From QALR01 sp900552255 (GTDB lineage: Bacteria > Bacillota > Clostridia > Oscillospirales > CAG-272), in contig DBFVEH010000019.1 of assembly GCA_048526005.1 (NCBI GenBank), positions 1 through 37,271 on the forward strand: DNA of 37,271 bases. The letters run 5' to 3'. The stretch's first letter is position 1. Each line of letters begins with the position of its first letter. A model generated the notes under the pieces. That model ran no database searches. It saw nothing but the letters and a program-made list of their open reading frames with translations, and had not been told where the DNA came from. Position numbers and translations under genes: made by a program. Below are positions 7,614 to 15,424 of this stretch, one piece after another.

Positions 7614-8513
7614 ATGAGTAACGATATTTATACTTGGTCAAATGATATGTATCCGCTCGTCAAGAAGCGTTTTGACGACAGATACGCTTCGAGAATGAAT
7701 CTGATCGGCAATGTCTGCGGCATTGTGAAGCAGAATGAGCTTTCTTATGAGCTGCCGGGACTCGGCGGCTACGGGGAGCTTCCGGTGTATTCCGGCGGTA
7801 CGCTTTCCTATGCGGACGGAAGCAAGAGCTTTCTCACGACGGTGACGCCGGTGGAGCGCGCGCTTGCCATTCCGGTCTCCTATAAAAGAGCGAAGCTTGA
7901 CATTGTGGGCGAGGCCGACAAGACCGGCGTCCGGCTTGCGGATTCCGCCTATATGACGGTTCTCGGCGAATTTTACCGCGTGTTCGGGAACGCGCTTACC
8001 GCGAAGGGTGCGGACGGCGTCGCATGGGCGTCCGCTTCGCATCCGGTGGATACGACTGACGACAGCGATACGTTTTCCAATCTGATCACGACGGAGCTTT
8101 CCGTCGCGGCGATCTGCGCGGCGCAGGCCTCGGCGGCGTCCTTTGTGACGGCGGACGGACTTCCGTTCGTGGCAAATTTCGATCTGCTTCTCGTTTCGCC
8201 GGAGCTGGAAGGGACGGCAAGAACCATCTGCGGCGAGGACGCGCTCCTCACGCCGGCGGGCGGTGTCGGAGGCAATCCCTACGGCATGAAATACATGGTG
8301 GTCGGCGGAGGCGGTGTCGGCTTTTCCGGTAAAAAATGGGCGCTTGCGGACAGCATGCTGCTGCCGGAGGTTTTGAAGCTCGTTTATATCACGGAGCCGT
8401 CCGTCGTGCTTTCCCCAAGGGAAAATCCGCTTGTCGCGGATTATATTTCCTATGTCGATTTCGCGTTCGGCTTTGGAGATGCAAGACCGATCATCTTCTC
8501 GAACCCCGCCTGA
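7614..8513 (+). CDS. Major capsid protein (HK97-fold type)
   Basis: A 299-aa protein that should build the icosahedral shell. Early residues (NDMYPLVKKRFDDRY) resemble an N-arm. The central part resembles capsid proteins related to Mu gpT, including DGVAWASASHPV near residue 133, where these proteins have a similar D-G-x-x-x-F-x-x-x-H-x segment. The C-terminal half is Gly and beta rich. AAAGGAG just upstream gives a strong start. The gene is followed by a perfect 26-bp palindrome before the next gene, which fits a need to make much more capsid protein than downstream products. The HK97-fold assignment is by pattern and gene order; a structure prediction should settle it. Confidence 0.82.
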   Translation: MSNDIYTWSNDMYPLVKKRFDDRYASRMNLIGNVCGIVKQNELSYELPGLGGYGELPVYSGGTLSYADGSKSFLTTVTPVERALAIPVSYKRAKLDIVGEADKTGVRLADSAYMTVLGEFYRVFGNALTAKGADGVAWASASHPVDTTDDSDTFSNLITTELSVAAICAAQASAASFVTADGLPFVANFDLLLVSPELEGTARTICGEDALLTPAGGVGGNPYGMKYMVVGGGGVGFSGKKWALADSMLLPEVLKLVYITEPSVVLSPRENPLVADYISYVDFAFGFGDARPIIFSNPA

Positions 8514-8532
8514 ACGAATGAAAAATCGGAAA

Positions 8533-8558
8533 TCCGGAGGAGCGGCCGCTCCTCCGGA
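8533..8558. repeat. 26-bp perfect GC-rich palindrome between capsid and connector genes
   Basis: Two 13-bp arms meet with no spacer around a GCGGCCGC core. As RNA it forms a very stable hairpin. There is no T-run after it, so it is not a standard terminator. It sits 15 bases before the next start codon and its 5' arm contains GGAGGAG. It could set message stability, slow ribosomes or block exonucleases. A similar element is at 30183-30206. Confidence 0.8.
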
Positions 8559-8572
8559 GAAAGGAGAAATTT

Positions 8573-9166
8573 ATGACTTACGGAATGCTGCGCGACCGTA
8601 TTTTATCACTTTTGGATATCGTCAAAGATGAAATCGCATCTGCGGGAAGCCTTCTTTTGGCGGCGGACAGCCTGATGCCGCAGACCGTGGACGCGGCGTC
8701 GCGAAAGACGGCCTTGCTTTTAAAATGTATCATCAAGACGGCGGCGCTTCGTTTTGAACGCGGTGAAAACGGCGTCACGGCGGCGCTGCCGTCCGATTTT
8801 ATCTCCGCGAAGCAGCTTCGCTGCGGCCGGAAAATCTATGGGAGCGAGAGCTTCGAGGCGGTGGGCGGGAGGCTTTGGCTTTTTGCCGCGGGCACAGGAA
8901 CGTATGAGCTCATGTATTTTGCCTATCCCATGCGGATAGACGAGAGCATCGACGGCGACACGGAGCTGGAATTTGACGGTTACGCGGCGGACATCGTCGC
9001 ATACGGCGCTGCGGCGGAACTCTCCCACAATCTTTATCCCGGCGATATGAAGCGGTTTATGCGCCTTGCCACGGAATTTGACGAAAGAATCGCGAACGCT
9101 GCTCCGCGTTCCGGCGACAGCACAGTCCGAAATTCTGTTTTCGGCAGGAAGCGAGGCTTTTTATGA
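8573..9166 (+). CDS. Head-tail connector or adaptor-like protein
   Basis: A 197-aa protein right after the capsid gene. The N-terminal part (MLRDRILSLLDIVKDE) and the later helices fit small helical ring proteins that extend the portal (P22 gp4, gp6-like adaptors). The middle (about residues 60-120) is beta-rich, and the C-terminal helices contain AADIVAYGAAAELSHNLYPGD, a pattern common in such connectors. P22 gp4 is 166 aa, so length is compatible. The start at 8573 has AAAGGAG upstream. The stop overlaps the next gene in an ATGA, so the two are translationally coupled. The call depends on position and helical pattern, so a different head-completion role is possible. Confidence 0.6.
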   Translation: MTYGMLRDRILSLLDIVKDEIASAGSLLLAADSLMPQTVDAASRKTALLLKCIIKTAALRFERGENGVTAALPSDFISAKQLRCGRKIYGSESFEAVGGRLWLFAAGTGTYELMYFAYPMRIDESIDGDTELEFDGYAADIVAYGAAAELSHNLYPGDMKRFMRLATEFDERIANAAPRSGDSTVRNSVFGRKRGFL

Positions 9167-10986
9167 GCCTGCGTCGTGTGAGAGGGAAAACGGGGACTGC
9201 GGAGGCCTATGACGAATTTGCACGGTATGACGAAGCATACCGAGAGTATGCGATGAAGGATTTTTCGGGCGGTGTCATGACGGGAGAGCTTCACTCCCGT
9301 GCGGATACTGTGTCTCAGGCGGTGAATGTGCGCACGGATAGCAGCGGCGCTTTGATTGCGGTGTCCGCGCCGGTCACGGCCTTTGACGGGACGGTGGGCG
9401 CGGGGGAAATCGTATTTTCCTGCTATGACGACGGCATTTGGCTTTTCCGAAAGGGAAACACGCTGTATGCGGTAAAGGACAGAACGCTCTCCGTGGTCGG
9501 CACCGCGGGCATGCTCCAATCGGAAAAAAGCGCCGTTTACACGGCGGACGGCATATTCTGTGTCGTCGACGGCGACAGCATTTACATGATTGACAGAGAT
9601 CTCACCGTCTCCACACCGGAGCCATATATTCCGACCTGTTATACGGAGGTTTCCGCGGACGGAACCATCAAATCGGAGAGCGAAAAGCCGAATCTGTTCT
9701 GCCGGTATATCGATATCATTTTTGAGGCGGAATCGTCTCCCACACGGAAGATTCCGCCGGATATCGCCGTCGATGCCTCCTACATTCGGATATGGGATCT
9801 GACAAACGGTTCGGAGCTCGGCGATCCCGATTTCAATTTTGATGGAGAAACCATTCAGTTCTTCGGACTGTATTCCCGGAAATTCCGCGTTCGGCTGAAG
9901 CTTGCCGATTCCGGCGCCTCCTCGCAGCTGTCCTATGCTTCCCTTGAAGCGCTGCGGGAGTTTGTTTCCCATCCGGAAAAGGTGATTCTGATATCGCTGT
10001 CCTCGCCGAGGCTCGCATATCTTTCTTTCGGCGGCGAAAACAGAAAATGGATCACGGTGCTGAAAATGGACGGTGCATCGGATTTTTTGTATCTTTCCGA
10101 GGACAATATTATAAGGAAGGAATATCCGGAGCGGATCGCTTCGATCGTCGAATATTCCGACGGATACCTCGTATTTTCCGCCGGCGCCGTCAAAAAGCTG
10201 TTTGTCACAGAGGATGAAAACGGTGCGCCGGTATTTGAAATCAAGAGCTTCAAGAACGATTTCGGCTCGGACATGCCGGGCAGCATCTGCGGCTTCGACG
10301 ATAAAATCCTGTTTGCGAATTCCCGCGGGGGCGTATATTATGTCAATAAATTCGGTATCTCGGAAAGGGATGTCAGCCGGCATATTTCCCGCAATATCGA
10401 GCAGGGGGAAAACGGATTTTTTTCTCACACCGAAGAGGAATACGCGGCAGCCTGTGCGGCCTGTGCGTTCGGCCGATATATGCTGACAGTGGGCGATATG
10501 ACCTATATTTGGGATTATACCGCGAAACTGCCGTCCGGCACGCAGAGCAGGGAGGATGAAAACAAAATGGTATGGACGATGTGCGATGCCATCTGCCCGT
10601 CGGTATATCTGCCGGAGCTATCCAAAAAACTATATTATGCGGATAAGACGACCGGTGCGCTCTGTTACATTTCTTCGGAGGATTCCGAATCGGATCCCAT
10701 AGAGATTCGTGTCGAAACGGCGGCGAGCGATTTCGATGAGAGGGCGGAAAAAATCCTCATCGGCTTGTCGGTGAGATACCGGGCGGCGGAGAATGTGACG
10801 CTTCGCCTTTTGTGTGACGGCGTACTTTCCCCATGTGAATATATCCTGACGCCGCAGCCGCGGTTCGATACGGTGGATTTGAAGATCCATTCGGCACGGT
10901 TTGTAAAATGTGCGGCTGTGCTGGAATGTTCTCGTTCTTTTTCGCTTGAAAGCGTTCATTTTCGCTATCTTTTGGCGAAATCTTAA
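9163..10986 (+). CDS. P22 gp10-like tail-hub / DNA stabilisation protein
   Basis: A 607-aa, beta-rich protein. The region DFSGGVMTGELHSRAD followed by AVNVRTDSSGAL (residues ~31-62) resembles the start of packaged-DNA stabilisation proteins of P22-type phages, which plug the portal after packaging and form a tail hub. The rest has repeated short beta segments with aromatic residues, as in beta-propeller domains. P22 gp10 is 472 aa. This is the last gene before a strong terminator; no needle (gp26), ejection protein or tailspike follows. If the assignment is right, the encoded particle could package and retain DNA but lacks the known parts for delivering it. A general phage tail or adhesion role is the alternative. 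Confidence 0.6.
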   Translation: MSLRRVRGKTGTAEAYDEFARYDEAYREYAMKDFSGGVMTGELHSRADTVSQAVNVRTDSSGALIAVSAPVTAFDGTVGAGEIVFSCYDDGIWLFRKGNTLYAVKDRTLSVVGTAGMLQSEKSAVYTADGIFCVVDGDSIYMIDRDLTVSTPEPYIPTCYTEVSADGTIKSESEKPNLFCRYIDIIFEAESSPTRKIPPDIAVDASYIRIWDLTNGSELGDPDFNFDGETIQFFGLYSRKFRVRLKLADSGASSQLSYASLEALREFVSHPEKVILISLSSPRLAYLSFGGENRKWITVLKMDGASDFLYLSEDNIIRKEYPERIASIVEYSDGYLVFSAGAVKKLFVTEDENGAPVFEIKSFKNDFGSDMPGSICGFDDKILFANSRGGVYYVNKFGISERDVSRHISRNIEQGENGFFSHTEEEYAAACAACAFGRYMLTVGDMTYIWDYTAKLPSGTQSREDENKMVWTMCDAICPSVYLPELSKKLYYADKTTGALCYISSEDSESDPIEIRVETAASDFDERAEKILIGLSVRYRAAENVTLRLLCDGVLSPCEYILTPQPRFDTVDLKIHSARFVKCAAVLECSRSFSLESVHFRYLLAKS

Positions 10987-11024
10987 AAAAACAGCCGGAA
11001 AATTCGATTTCCGGCTGTTTTTTT
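10987..11024 (+). terminator. Rho-independent terminator closing the phage-head cassette
   Basis: The 11-bp stem ACAGCCGGAAA (10991-11001) pairs with 11008-11018 and is followed by eight Ts in ten bases. It starts directly at the gp10-like stop codon, giving the cassette a clean end. The A-run on the left would allow some activity on the other strand. Confidence 0.92.
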
Positions 11025-11045
11025 CCTTTATTTATGGTATAATTA

Positions 11046-11258
11046 CCCCACAAATGCGGAGCATTTGTGTTCATGGAAATAAAAACATGGCAGAAAGCCT
11101 AAACGGGTATAGATCGCTTGGATAAAAGACGCCCCACAAATGCGGAGCATTTGTGTTCATGGAAATGGAAATACGGCAGAAAGCTCAAACGGGTATAGAT
11201 CGCTTGGATGAAAGACACCCCACAAATGCGGAGCATTTGTGTTTGTGGAAATCGAAAT
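11046..11258. repeat. 86-bp tandem repeat (two full and one partial copy) with internal hairpin
   Basis: Copies begin at 11046, 11132 and 11218, exactly 86 bases apart; the third stops after about 40 bases. Each opens with CCCC and an inverted repeat, CACAAATGC, GGA, GCATTTGTG (first copy 11049-11069), followed by a conserved unit with GGCAGAAAGC and GGGTATAGATCGCTTGGAT. The hairpins are identical in all three, while the linkers differ by a few bases. There is no T-run, so they are not terminators. They fit an intergenic REP-like element or a protein-binding array. No convincing gene is seen in 10987-11475. Confidence 0.85.
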
Positions 11259-11426
11259 AGGAAACAATAAAGTATAGATTTTTGCGGATATATCCAATAT
11301 AAATAGGATCGAGAATTTTTCTCGCCGGCGGTCTCGGTGGAATTTGGATTTTTGCCGACCGGAAAGCGTCGGTATTGGGCGTGGTTCCAAACGGAAAAAT
11401 ATAAATAAAAAATTTTTAAAGAAAAA

Positions 11427-11457
11427 TGTGACCTGCGCATGGCCTCATGCGTTTTAC
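11427..11457 (+). promoter_or_regulatory. Possible ECF-type autoregulated promoter
   Basis: TGTGACC (11427-11433) and CGTTTTAC (11450-11457) are 16-17 bases apart and resemble the AAC-like and CGT cores of ECF promoters. Transcription would start right before the AGGAGGG ribosome site at 11463. The inverted repeat CGCATG-GCCT-CATGCG fills the spacer (11436-11451). No SigA promoter is evident. Tentative. Confidence 0.4.
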
Positions 11458-11475
11458 ATACAGGAGGGACAAAAA

Positions 11476-11973
11476 GTGCTCTTATCTTTGGACAGCAAAA
11501 CGGCGCTTGAAAAAGCTTATGACCGATATGCCGACATGCTGTATCGTCTCGCGCTCTCCCATTTGGGCAGGCGAGAGGATGCGGAGGATGCGGTTCAGGA
11601 CGTCTTTACAAAATATGTCGGCACGTCTCCTCGGTTTTCCGACGACGAGCACGAGCGCGCATGGCTCGTTCGGGTTACGGTGAACCGGTGCCACGATATG
11701 CAAAGACGCGGAAAGCTGCGCTGTCATGATTCGCTCGATGATATATCCGAGCTTCCGCTTGCGGCGGACGAAAGTGAAAACGGCGTATTGCAAACGGTGT
11801 TTACGCTTCCGGAAAAATATAAGACGGCGATCGTGCTTCACTATTTGGAGGGCTTTTCCGTCGAGGAAATATCGTCGATGCTGGGATTATCGGGTTCTGC
11901 CGTTAAGATGCGACTGTCCCGCGGCAGAGAGCTGCTGAAAAATCTGCTTGATAAGGAGGAAATTTATGTTTGA
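11476..11973 (+). CDS. ECF-family RNA polymerase sigma factor
   Basis: A 165-aa sigma-70 family protein of group 4. Region 2 is at residues ~10-45 (DRYADMLYRLALSHLGRREDAEDAVQDVF), which binds the -10 element and core polymerase. Region 4 is at ~112-160 (LPEKYKTAIVLHYLEGFS then VEEISSMLGLSGSAVKMRL), a helix-turn-helix that reads the -35. Region 3 is missing, as expected. The GTG at 11476 is used because AGGAGGG lies 7 bases upstream; a longer reading would begin within the noncoding repeat-flanking DNA. It overlaps the next gene by 8 bases, a usual arrangement for a sigma factor and its membrane inhibitor. Regulon and inducing signal cannot be read from the sequence. Confidence 0.93.
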   Translation: MLLSLDSKTALEKAYDRYADMLYRLALSHLGRREDAEDAVQDVFTKYVGTSPRFSDDEHERAWLVRVTVNRCHDMQRRGKLRCHDSLDDISELPLAADESENGVLQTVFTLPEKYKTAIVLHYLEGFSVEEISSMLGLSGSAVKMRLSRGRELLKNLLDKEEIYV

Positions 11974-12559
11974 CAAGAAAACCGTCGACGCCTATAAGCA
12001 AATTACGGCGCCGGATGAACTGAAAGAAAAAGTCATGGCGGCATGTTTTGTCGATAAGGCTCCCGAGAAGAGAAATTTCTTCGGAACCATGAGAATGTAT
12101 GCGACACTCGCCGCGTGCTTTGTCCTTGTCATCGTTTTCTCTGTTTTTGCCGTCGGGAATTTCGGCGATCTTTCGGTTTCTGTCTATGGAAAGACGCTTA
12201 CTTCCGAGCCTATGGTATTGTCCAATTCGGAAATCGAGCCTATTGCGTATTCCGCCGAACCGAGAGCTCTTTGCCGGACGAGTGTTCCGGTGGAGATCGA
12301 AGTCAGCGGCGAAACGGAGATATCCGTTTCCGATGGGATGATGAAGGTATGCGCCGCCGAAACGGAGGAGGAGCTGTATTCCGGTACCGAATTTACGGCT
12401 GAAGAAAACGTGCTTATTTATTGGACTGTGGATGCCGATGAAGCGGCAACGCATTTTGAAATGGCGATAAACGGTCGGAAAAAAAGCTATGTGCTTCTGC
12501 TGGATTTCGATGAGAATACAAAGCAATGGGCAATATGCAGAGAAAAGCAAAAGAACTGA
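11966..12559 (+). CDS. Membrane anti-sigma-like protein
   Basis: A 197-aa protein with a cytoplasmic N-terminus (~45 aa), a single membrane segment around residues 44-65 (TLAACFVLVIVFSVFAV) and an extracytoplasmic domain of ~130 aa. The N-terminal part (VDAYKQITAPDELKEKV) resembles that of anti-sigma factors found next to ECF sigma genes in Firmicutes. It lacks the H-x3-C-x2-C zinc motif of ZAS-type anti-sigmas. The 8-base overlap with the sigma gene suggests coupled synthesis, in keeping with a stoichiometric inhibitor. ATG 11966 has AAGGAGG 7 bases upstream. The anti-sigma role is inferred from topology and position. Confidence 0.7.
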   Translation: MFDKKTVDAYKQITAPDELKEKVMAACFVDKAPEKRNFFGTMRMYATLAACFVLVIVFSVFAVGNFGDLSVSVYGKTLTSEPMVLSNSEIEPIAYSAEPRALCRTSVPVEIEVSGETEISVSDGMMKVCAAETEEELYSGTEFTAEENVLIYWTVDADEAATHFEMAINGRKKSYVLLLDFDENTKQWAICREKQKN

Positions 12560-12577
12560 TTTGGGAGGTCTGTTTAC

Positions 12578-13212
12578 ATGAAAAAGCTATTGGCTTTGAT
12601 GCTGGCAGCCGTTATGATTTTGGCGATTGCTTCCTGCGGCAAAAGCAGTGAGGAGGATACGACGAAAGCAAGTGATACGACAAAGCCGGAGACGACCGCT
12701 TCGGAGCAACCGACATCACCGGAGGAAACGACCGCTTCGGAGCAAACCACGGCGCCGGAGGAGACGACGGGGGAAACGGAACTTCCGGAAATGCCCGACG
12801 CGACGCTTCCGGAGCTTATCGATGAGATTTATGAGGTCCATCCTGTCGATATTTTTGTTATGACAACGAAATGCGAGCTTAGCGATGCGGATTATATGAA
12901 GTATGCGATCGGACTTGAAAGCGTGGATAAGGTTTCGGAGGCTTATACTTCCGGTCCGATGATGTCCTTCAGGCTTATGAGCTGGCGCTTGTCCGCGTAA
13001 AGGCTGCGGCGGATGCAGAAGCGGTAGCGCAGGAGATGCTCGAGGGCGCCGATCCCGGCAAGTGGGTCTGTGTGAGAGCGGAATCCGTGCAGGCCGCGGT
13101 TTCCGGCGACTTGATTTTGCTGGTGATGTCCTCGGCGGAGGAAGCGGCCGGCTTGGTTGACGCCTTCCAGACCGTCTGCGGCGGCGAGCTCGATTTGGTT
13201 TTGAAAAAATAA
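12578..13212 (+). pseudogene. Frameshifted Thr-rich lipoprotein (DUF4358-like)
   Basis: The first frame (12578-13000) encodes a lipoprotein signal with lipobox ending in ASC, a linker rich in Thr/Glu/Pro repeats and the beginning of a globular domain. It then stops early. The missing half continues without a stop in the -1 frame: AYELALVRVKAAADAEAVAQ onward, with WVCVRAE, to TAA at 13210. The shift lies at about 12966-12971 and is best explained by loss of one base, since adding one base after ATGATGTCCTT restores a continuous domain resembling DUF4358 lipoproteins. No slippery heptamer is visible. It may be a real mutation or an assembly error. GGGAGG upstream supports the start. Confidence 0.8.
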
Positions 13213-13257
13213 TATACACCAAAAAATTATTTGAAAATTTAAAGGAGATTTTGAACG

Positions 13258-13932
13258 ATGAAAAAATTACTTGCATTTATTCTTGCAGCAGCGATGATTT
13301 TTGCCTTTGCCTCTTGCGGCAAGGAAGACCCTGAGGACACGACCAGAAAGGATCCTTCGCAGACGACCGAGGATACGAAAGCGCCGGAGGATACGACCGC
13401 TCCGGAAGATACGACAAATCCGGAGGATACGACCGGCGGCACGGAGCCGGAGGTCCCCGCAGCAAGTGCGCTTGACGTCCTGAATAAGATTTGGAATTCG
13501 TTTGACGATGAGGAAAAATTTGCGGTGATAGGCGGAATGGATTCCGAAGACAATATTGTCGACGGCGCTCCGGGCAGTTTCAGCGTCGAAAAAGCAGAGC
13601 TGCTCGATTCCACGCTTGGCTTCCCACAGGACTCCGCCTCTAAAATTGACAGTGCCGCGTCCCTTATCTTTATGATGAACGCCAATTCCTTTACGGCAGG
13701 CGCTTATCAGGTCAAAAATTCTTCCGATATCGAAACGATCGCTGCGGCGATCAAAGACAATATCATGAACAGACAGTGGATGTGCGGCTTTCCGGATAAG
13801 CTGATCGTCATCAGCGCCGGTGATTCGATTGTTTCCGCTTTCGGAAACGAAGATTTTATCGAGCTTTTCAAAACCAAGACGCTTGCGGCGCTCGACGGCG
13901 CCAAGCTTCTCTATGAGGAACCGATTCTCTGA
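13258..13932 (+). CDS. Thr/Pro-rich lipoprotein, paralogue of the preceding gene
   Basis: A 224-aa predicted lipoprotein. The signal peptide ends in FASC at residues ~17-20, so Cys20 would be lipidated. It has a linker of PEDTT-type repeats to residue ~65 and a globular domain with AYQVKNSSDIETIAAAI and QWMCGFPDKLIVISAGDS, laid out like the C-terminal half of the neighbouring frameshifted gene. The two probably arose by duplication. AAAGGAG lies 8-14 bases upstream of ATG. Position after an ECF sigma and its inhibitor suggests envelope-stress control or a sensory role, but this is inference. Function unknown. Confidence 0.85.
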   Translation: MKKLLAFILAAAMIFAFASCGKEDPEDTTRKDPSQTTEDTKAPEDTTAPEDTTNPEDTTGGTEPEVPAASALDVLNKIWNSFDDEEKFAVIGGMDSEDNIVDGAPGSFSVEKAELLDSTLGFPQDSASKIDSAASLIFMMNANSFTAGAYQVKNSSDIETIAAAIKDNIMNRQWMCGFPDKLIVISAGDSIVSAFGNEDFIELFKTKTLAALDGAKLLYEEPIL

Positions 13933-13951
13933 GCATAGCGGCAGCTTTCAT

Positions 13952-13981
13952 CAGTGGGAGAGACGAAAGCTTCTCCCACTG
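13952..13981. terminator. Hairpin after lipoprotein gene
   Basis: The 10-bp stem CAGTGGGAGA (13952-13961) pairs with 13972-13981. It is followed by an A-rich rather than T-rich stretch, so it may protect the 3' end or terminate only weakly. Confidence 0.45.
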
Positions 13982-14008
13982 AAATAAAAATACACACGGG
14001 TAAAAAAC

Positions 14009-15409
14009 ATGTTATTTTCCAGTATTCCGTTTCTTTACTATTTTCTGCCGTGCGTACTGATTCTGTATTTTGTAGTGCCCAAATGCTTGAAAAACACGGT
14101 GCTGCTTTTGTCCAGCCTTGTTTTTTACGCTTGGGGCGAGCCGAAATATGTTCTGCTCATGGTGGTGTCCATTACGCTTGGCTATGTATTCGGGCTTTTG
14201 ATCGAGGTGTGGCGTGGAACGAAGCTGTCGAAGCTGTTTCTCATTCTTTCGATCGTGACGAGCATCGGACTGCTCGGATATTTCAAATACGCAGATTTCT
14301 TTATTGCCAATTTCAATGCGGTGACAGGGCTTTCCGTACCGCTTCTCAAAATCGCGCTGCCGATCGGCATCAGCTTCTATACGTTCCAGATCCTCAGTTA
14401 TACCGTAGACGTTTACAGAGGCGAGGTCAAGGCGCAGAGAAATTATATCAGTCTTGCCGCTTATGTGGCTCTGTTCCCGCAGCTCATTGCGGGGCCTATC
14501 GTCCGTTATTCCGATATCGCGGCGCAGCTGGAATCGAGAACGCACAGCTTTTCCAATGTTGCACTCGGCACACGCCGTTTTATTCTCGGTCTTGCCAAGA
14601 AGGTACTGATCGCGAACGCGCTCGGTGAGCTTTGCGATATCTTTAAGGAATCAAACGACAAATCCGTTCTTTTCTTTTGGCTTTACGCGATTGCGTTTAC
14701 GCTGCACATTTATTTCGACTTTTCGGGCTACAGCGATATGGCGATCGGGCTCGGCAAAATCTTCGGCTTTGATTTCCTCGAAAACTTCGATTACCCTTAC
14801 ATTTCGGGGAGCATTACGGAATTTTGGCGCCGCTGGCATATGTCGCTTGGCTCGTGGTTCCGGGATTATGTGTATATTCCGCTCGGCGGCAACCGTGTAT
14901 CCAAGGCCCGCTGGTTTCTCAACATATTCATCGTCTGGATGCTGACGGGCTTTTGGCACGGCGCCGCATGGAATTTCATCGTATGGGGACTTTTCTTTGC
15001 GGTCCTGCTGATCATCGAGAAGCTGTGGCTCTTGAAGCCGCTGAAAAAATCGAAGGTGCTAAGTCACATTTATGTGATGTTCTTCGTCATCATCAGCTTT
15101 GTCATCTTTAACGCGGCGGATATGAAGGAGGCTGTTGCCTATATCGGAGGTATGTTCGGAGCCGGCGGCATCCCGTTTATCTCCGAGGAATGGCTCTATT
15201 ATCTGCGCAGCTACGGCGTCGTGCTCATTGTAGCGATCATCGGTGCGACACCGCTTGTGAAAAAGCTCATTCTTTCCATCAAAAAGAAATCGACGGGCGA
15301 AAAAATCATGAACATTGCGGAGCCTGTCATGCTTGTGGCGCTTATGCTTGTGATCACCGCTTATTTGGTGGATGGCTCTTTCAATCCGTTCCTCTATTTC
15401 AGATTCTAA
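14009..15409 (+). CDS. MBOAT family membrane O-acyltransferase (AlgI/DltB-like)
   Basis: A 466-aa polytopic membrane protein that transfers acyl (often acetyl) groups to an extracellular polymer. Signs are the start LFSSIPFLYYFLPCVLILYF, the conserved GISFYTFQ segment (residue ~125), the FDFSGYSDMAIGLG motif (~245) and the GFWHGAAWNF motif with the presumed catalytic His near residue 315. About ten membrane helices can be seen. The next gene, 15 bases downstream, encodes a DHHW/AlgJ-like protein, the standard partner that completes the acyl transfer outside the membrane. Substrate is unknown; cell-wall or exopolysaccharide acetylation is likely. The ribosome binding site is weak. Confidence 0.93.
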   Translation: MLFSSIPFLYYFLPCVLILYFVVPKCLKNTVLLLSSLVFYAWGEPKYVLLMVVSITLGYVFGLLIEVWRGTKLSKLFLILSIVTSIGLLGYFKYADFFIANFNAVTGLSVPLLKIALPIGISFYTFQILSYTVDVYRGEVKAQRNYISLAAYVALFPQLIAGPIVRYSDIAAQLESRTHSFSNVALGTRRFILGLAKKVLIANALGELCDIFKESNDKSVLFFWLYAIAFTLHIYFDFSGYSDMAIGLGKIFGFDFLENFDYPYISGSITEFWRRWHMSLGSWFRDYVYIPLGGNRVSKARWFLNIFIVWMLTGFWHGAAWNFIVWGLFFAVLLIIEKLWLLKPLKKSKVLSHIYVMFFVIISFVIFNAADMKEAVAYIGGMFGAGGIPFISEEWLYYLRSYGVVLIVAIIGATPLVKKLILSIKKKSTGEKIMNIAEPVMLVALMLVITAYLVDGSFNPFLYFRF

Positions 15410-15424
15410 GGAGGTGACGCTTTT

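Noticed and set aside
9034..10428. 464-codon minus-strand frame under the gp10-like gene
   Set aside because: Composition-driven shadow with no ribosome site or recognisable domain.
3292..11024. Ordinary complete prophage
   Set aside because: No integrase, repressor, replication, tail or lysis gene and no att-like direct repeat are present. Normal chromosomal genes lie on both sides.
11046..11258. CRISPR array
   Set aside because: The units are 86 bases with conserved linkers rather than unique spacers, and no cas gene is near.
11099..11440. Minus-strand frames covering the 86-bp repeats
   Set aside because: The peptide simply repeats the translated DNA repeat (APHLWG and similar) and has no start signal; this is noncoding repeat DNA.
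12960..12976. Programmed -1 ribosomal frameshift in the lipoprotein gene
   Set aside because: No X-XXY-YYZ slippery heptamer or downstream pseudoknot is visible; loss of one base explains it more simply.
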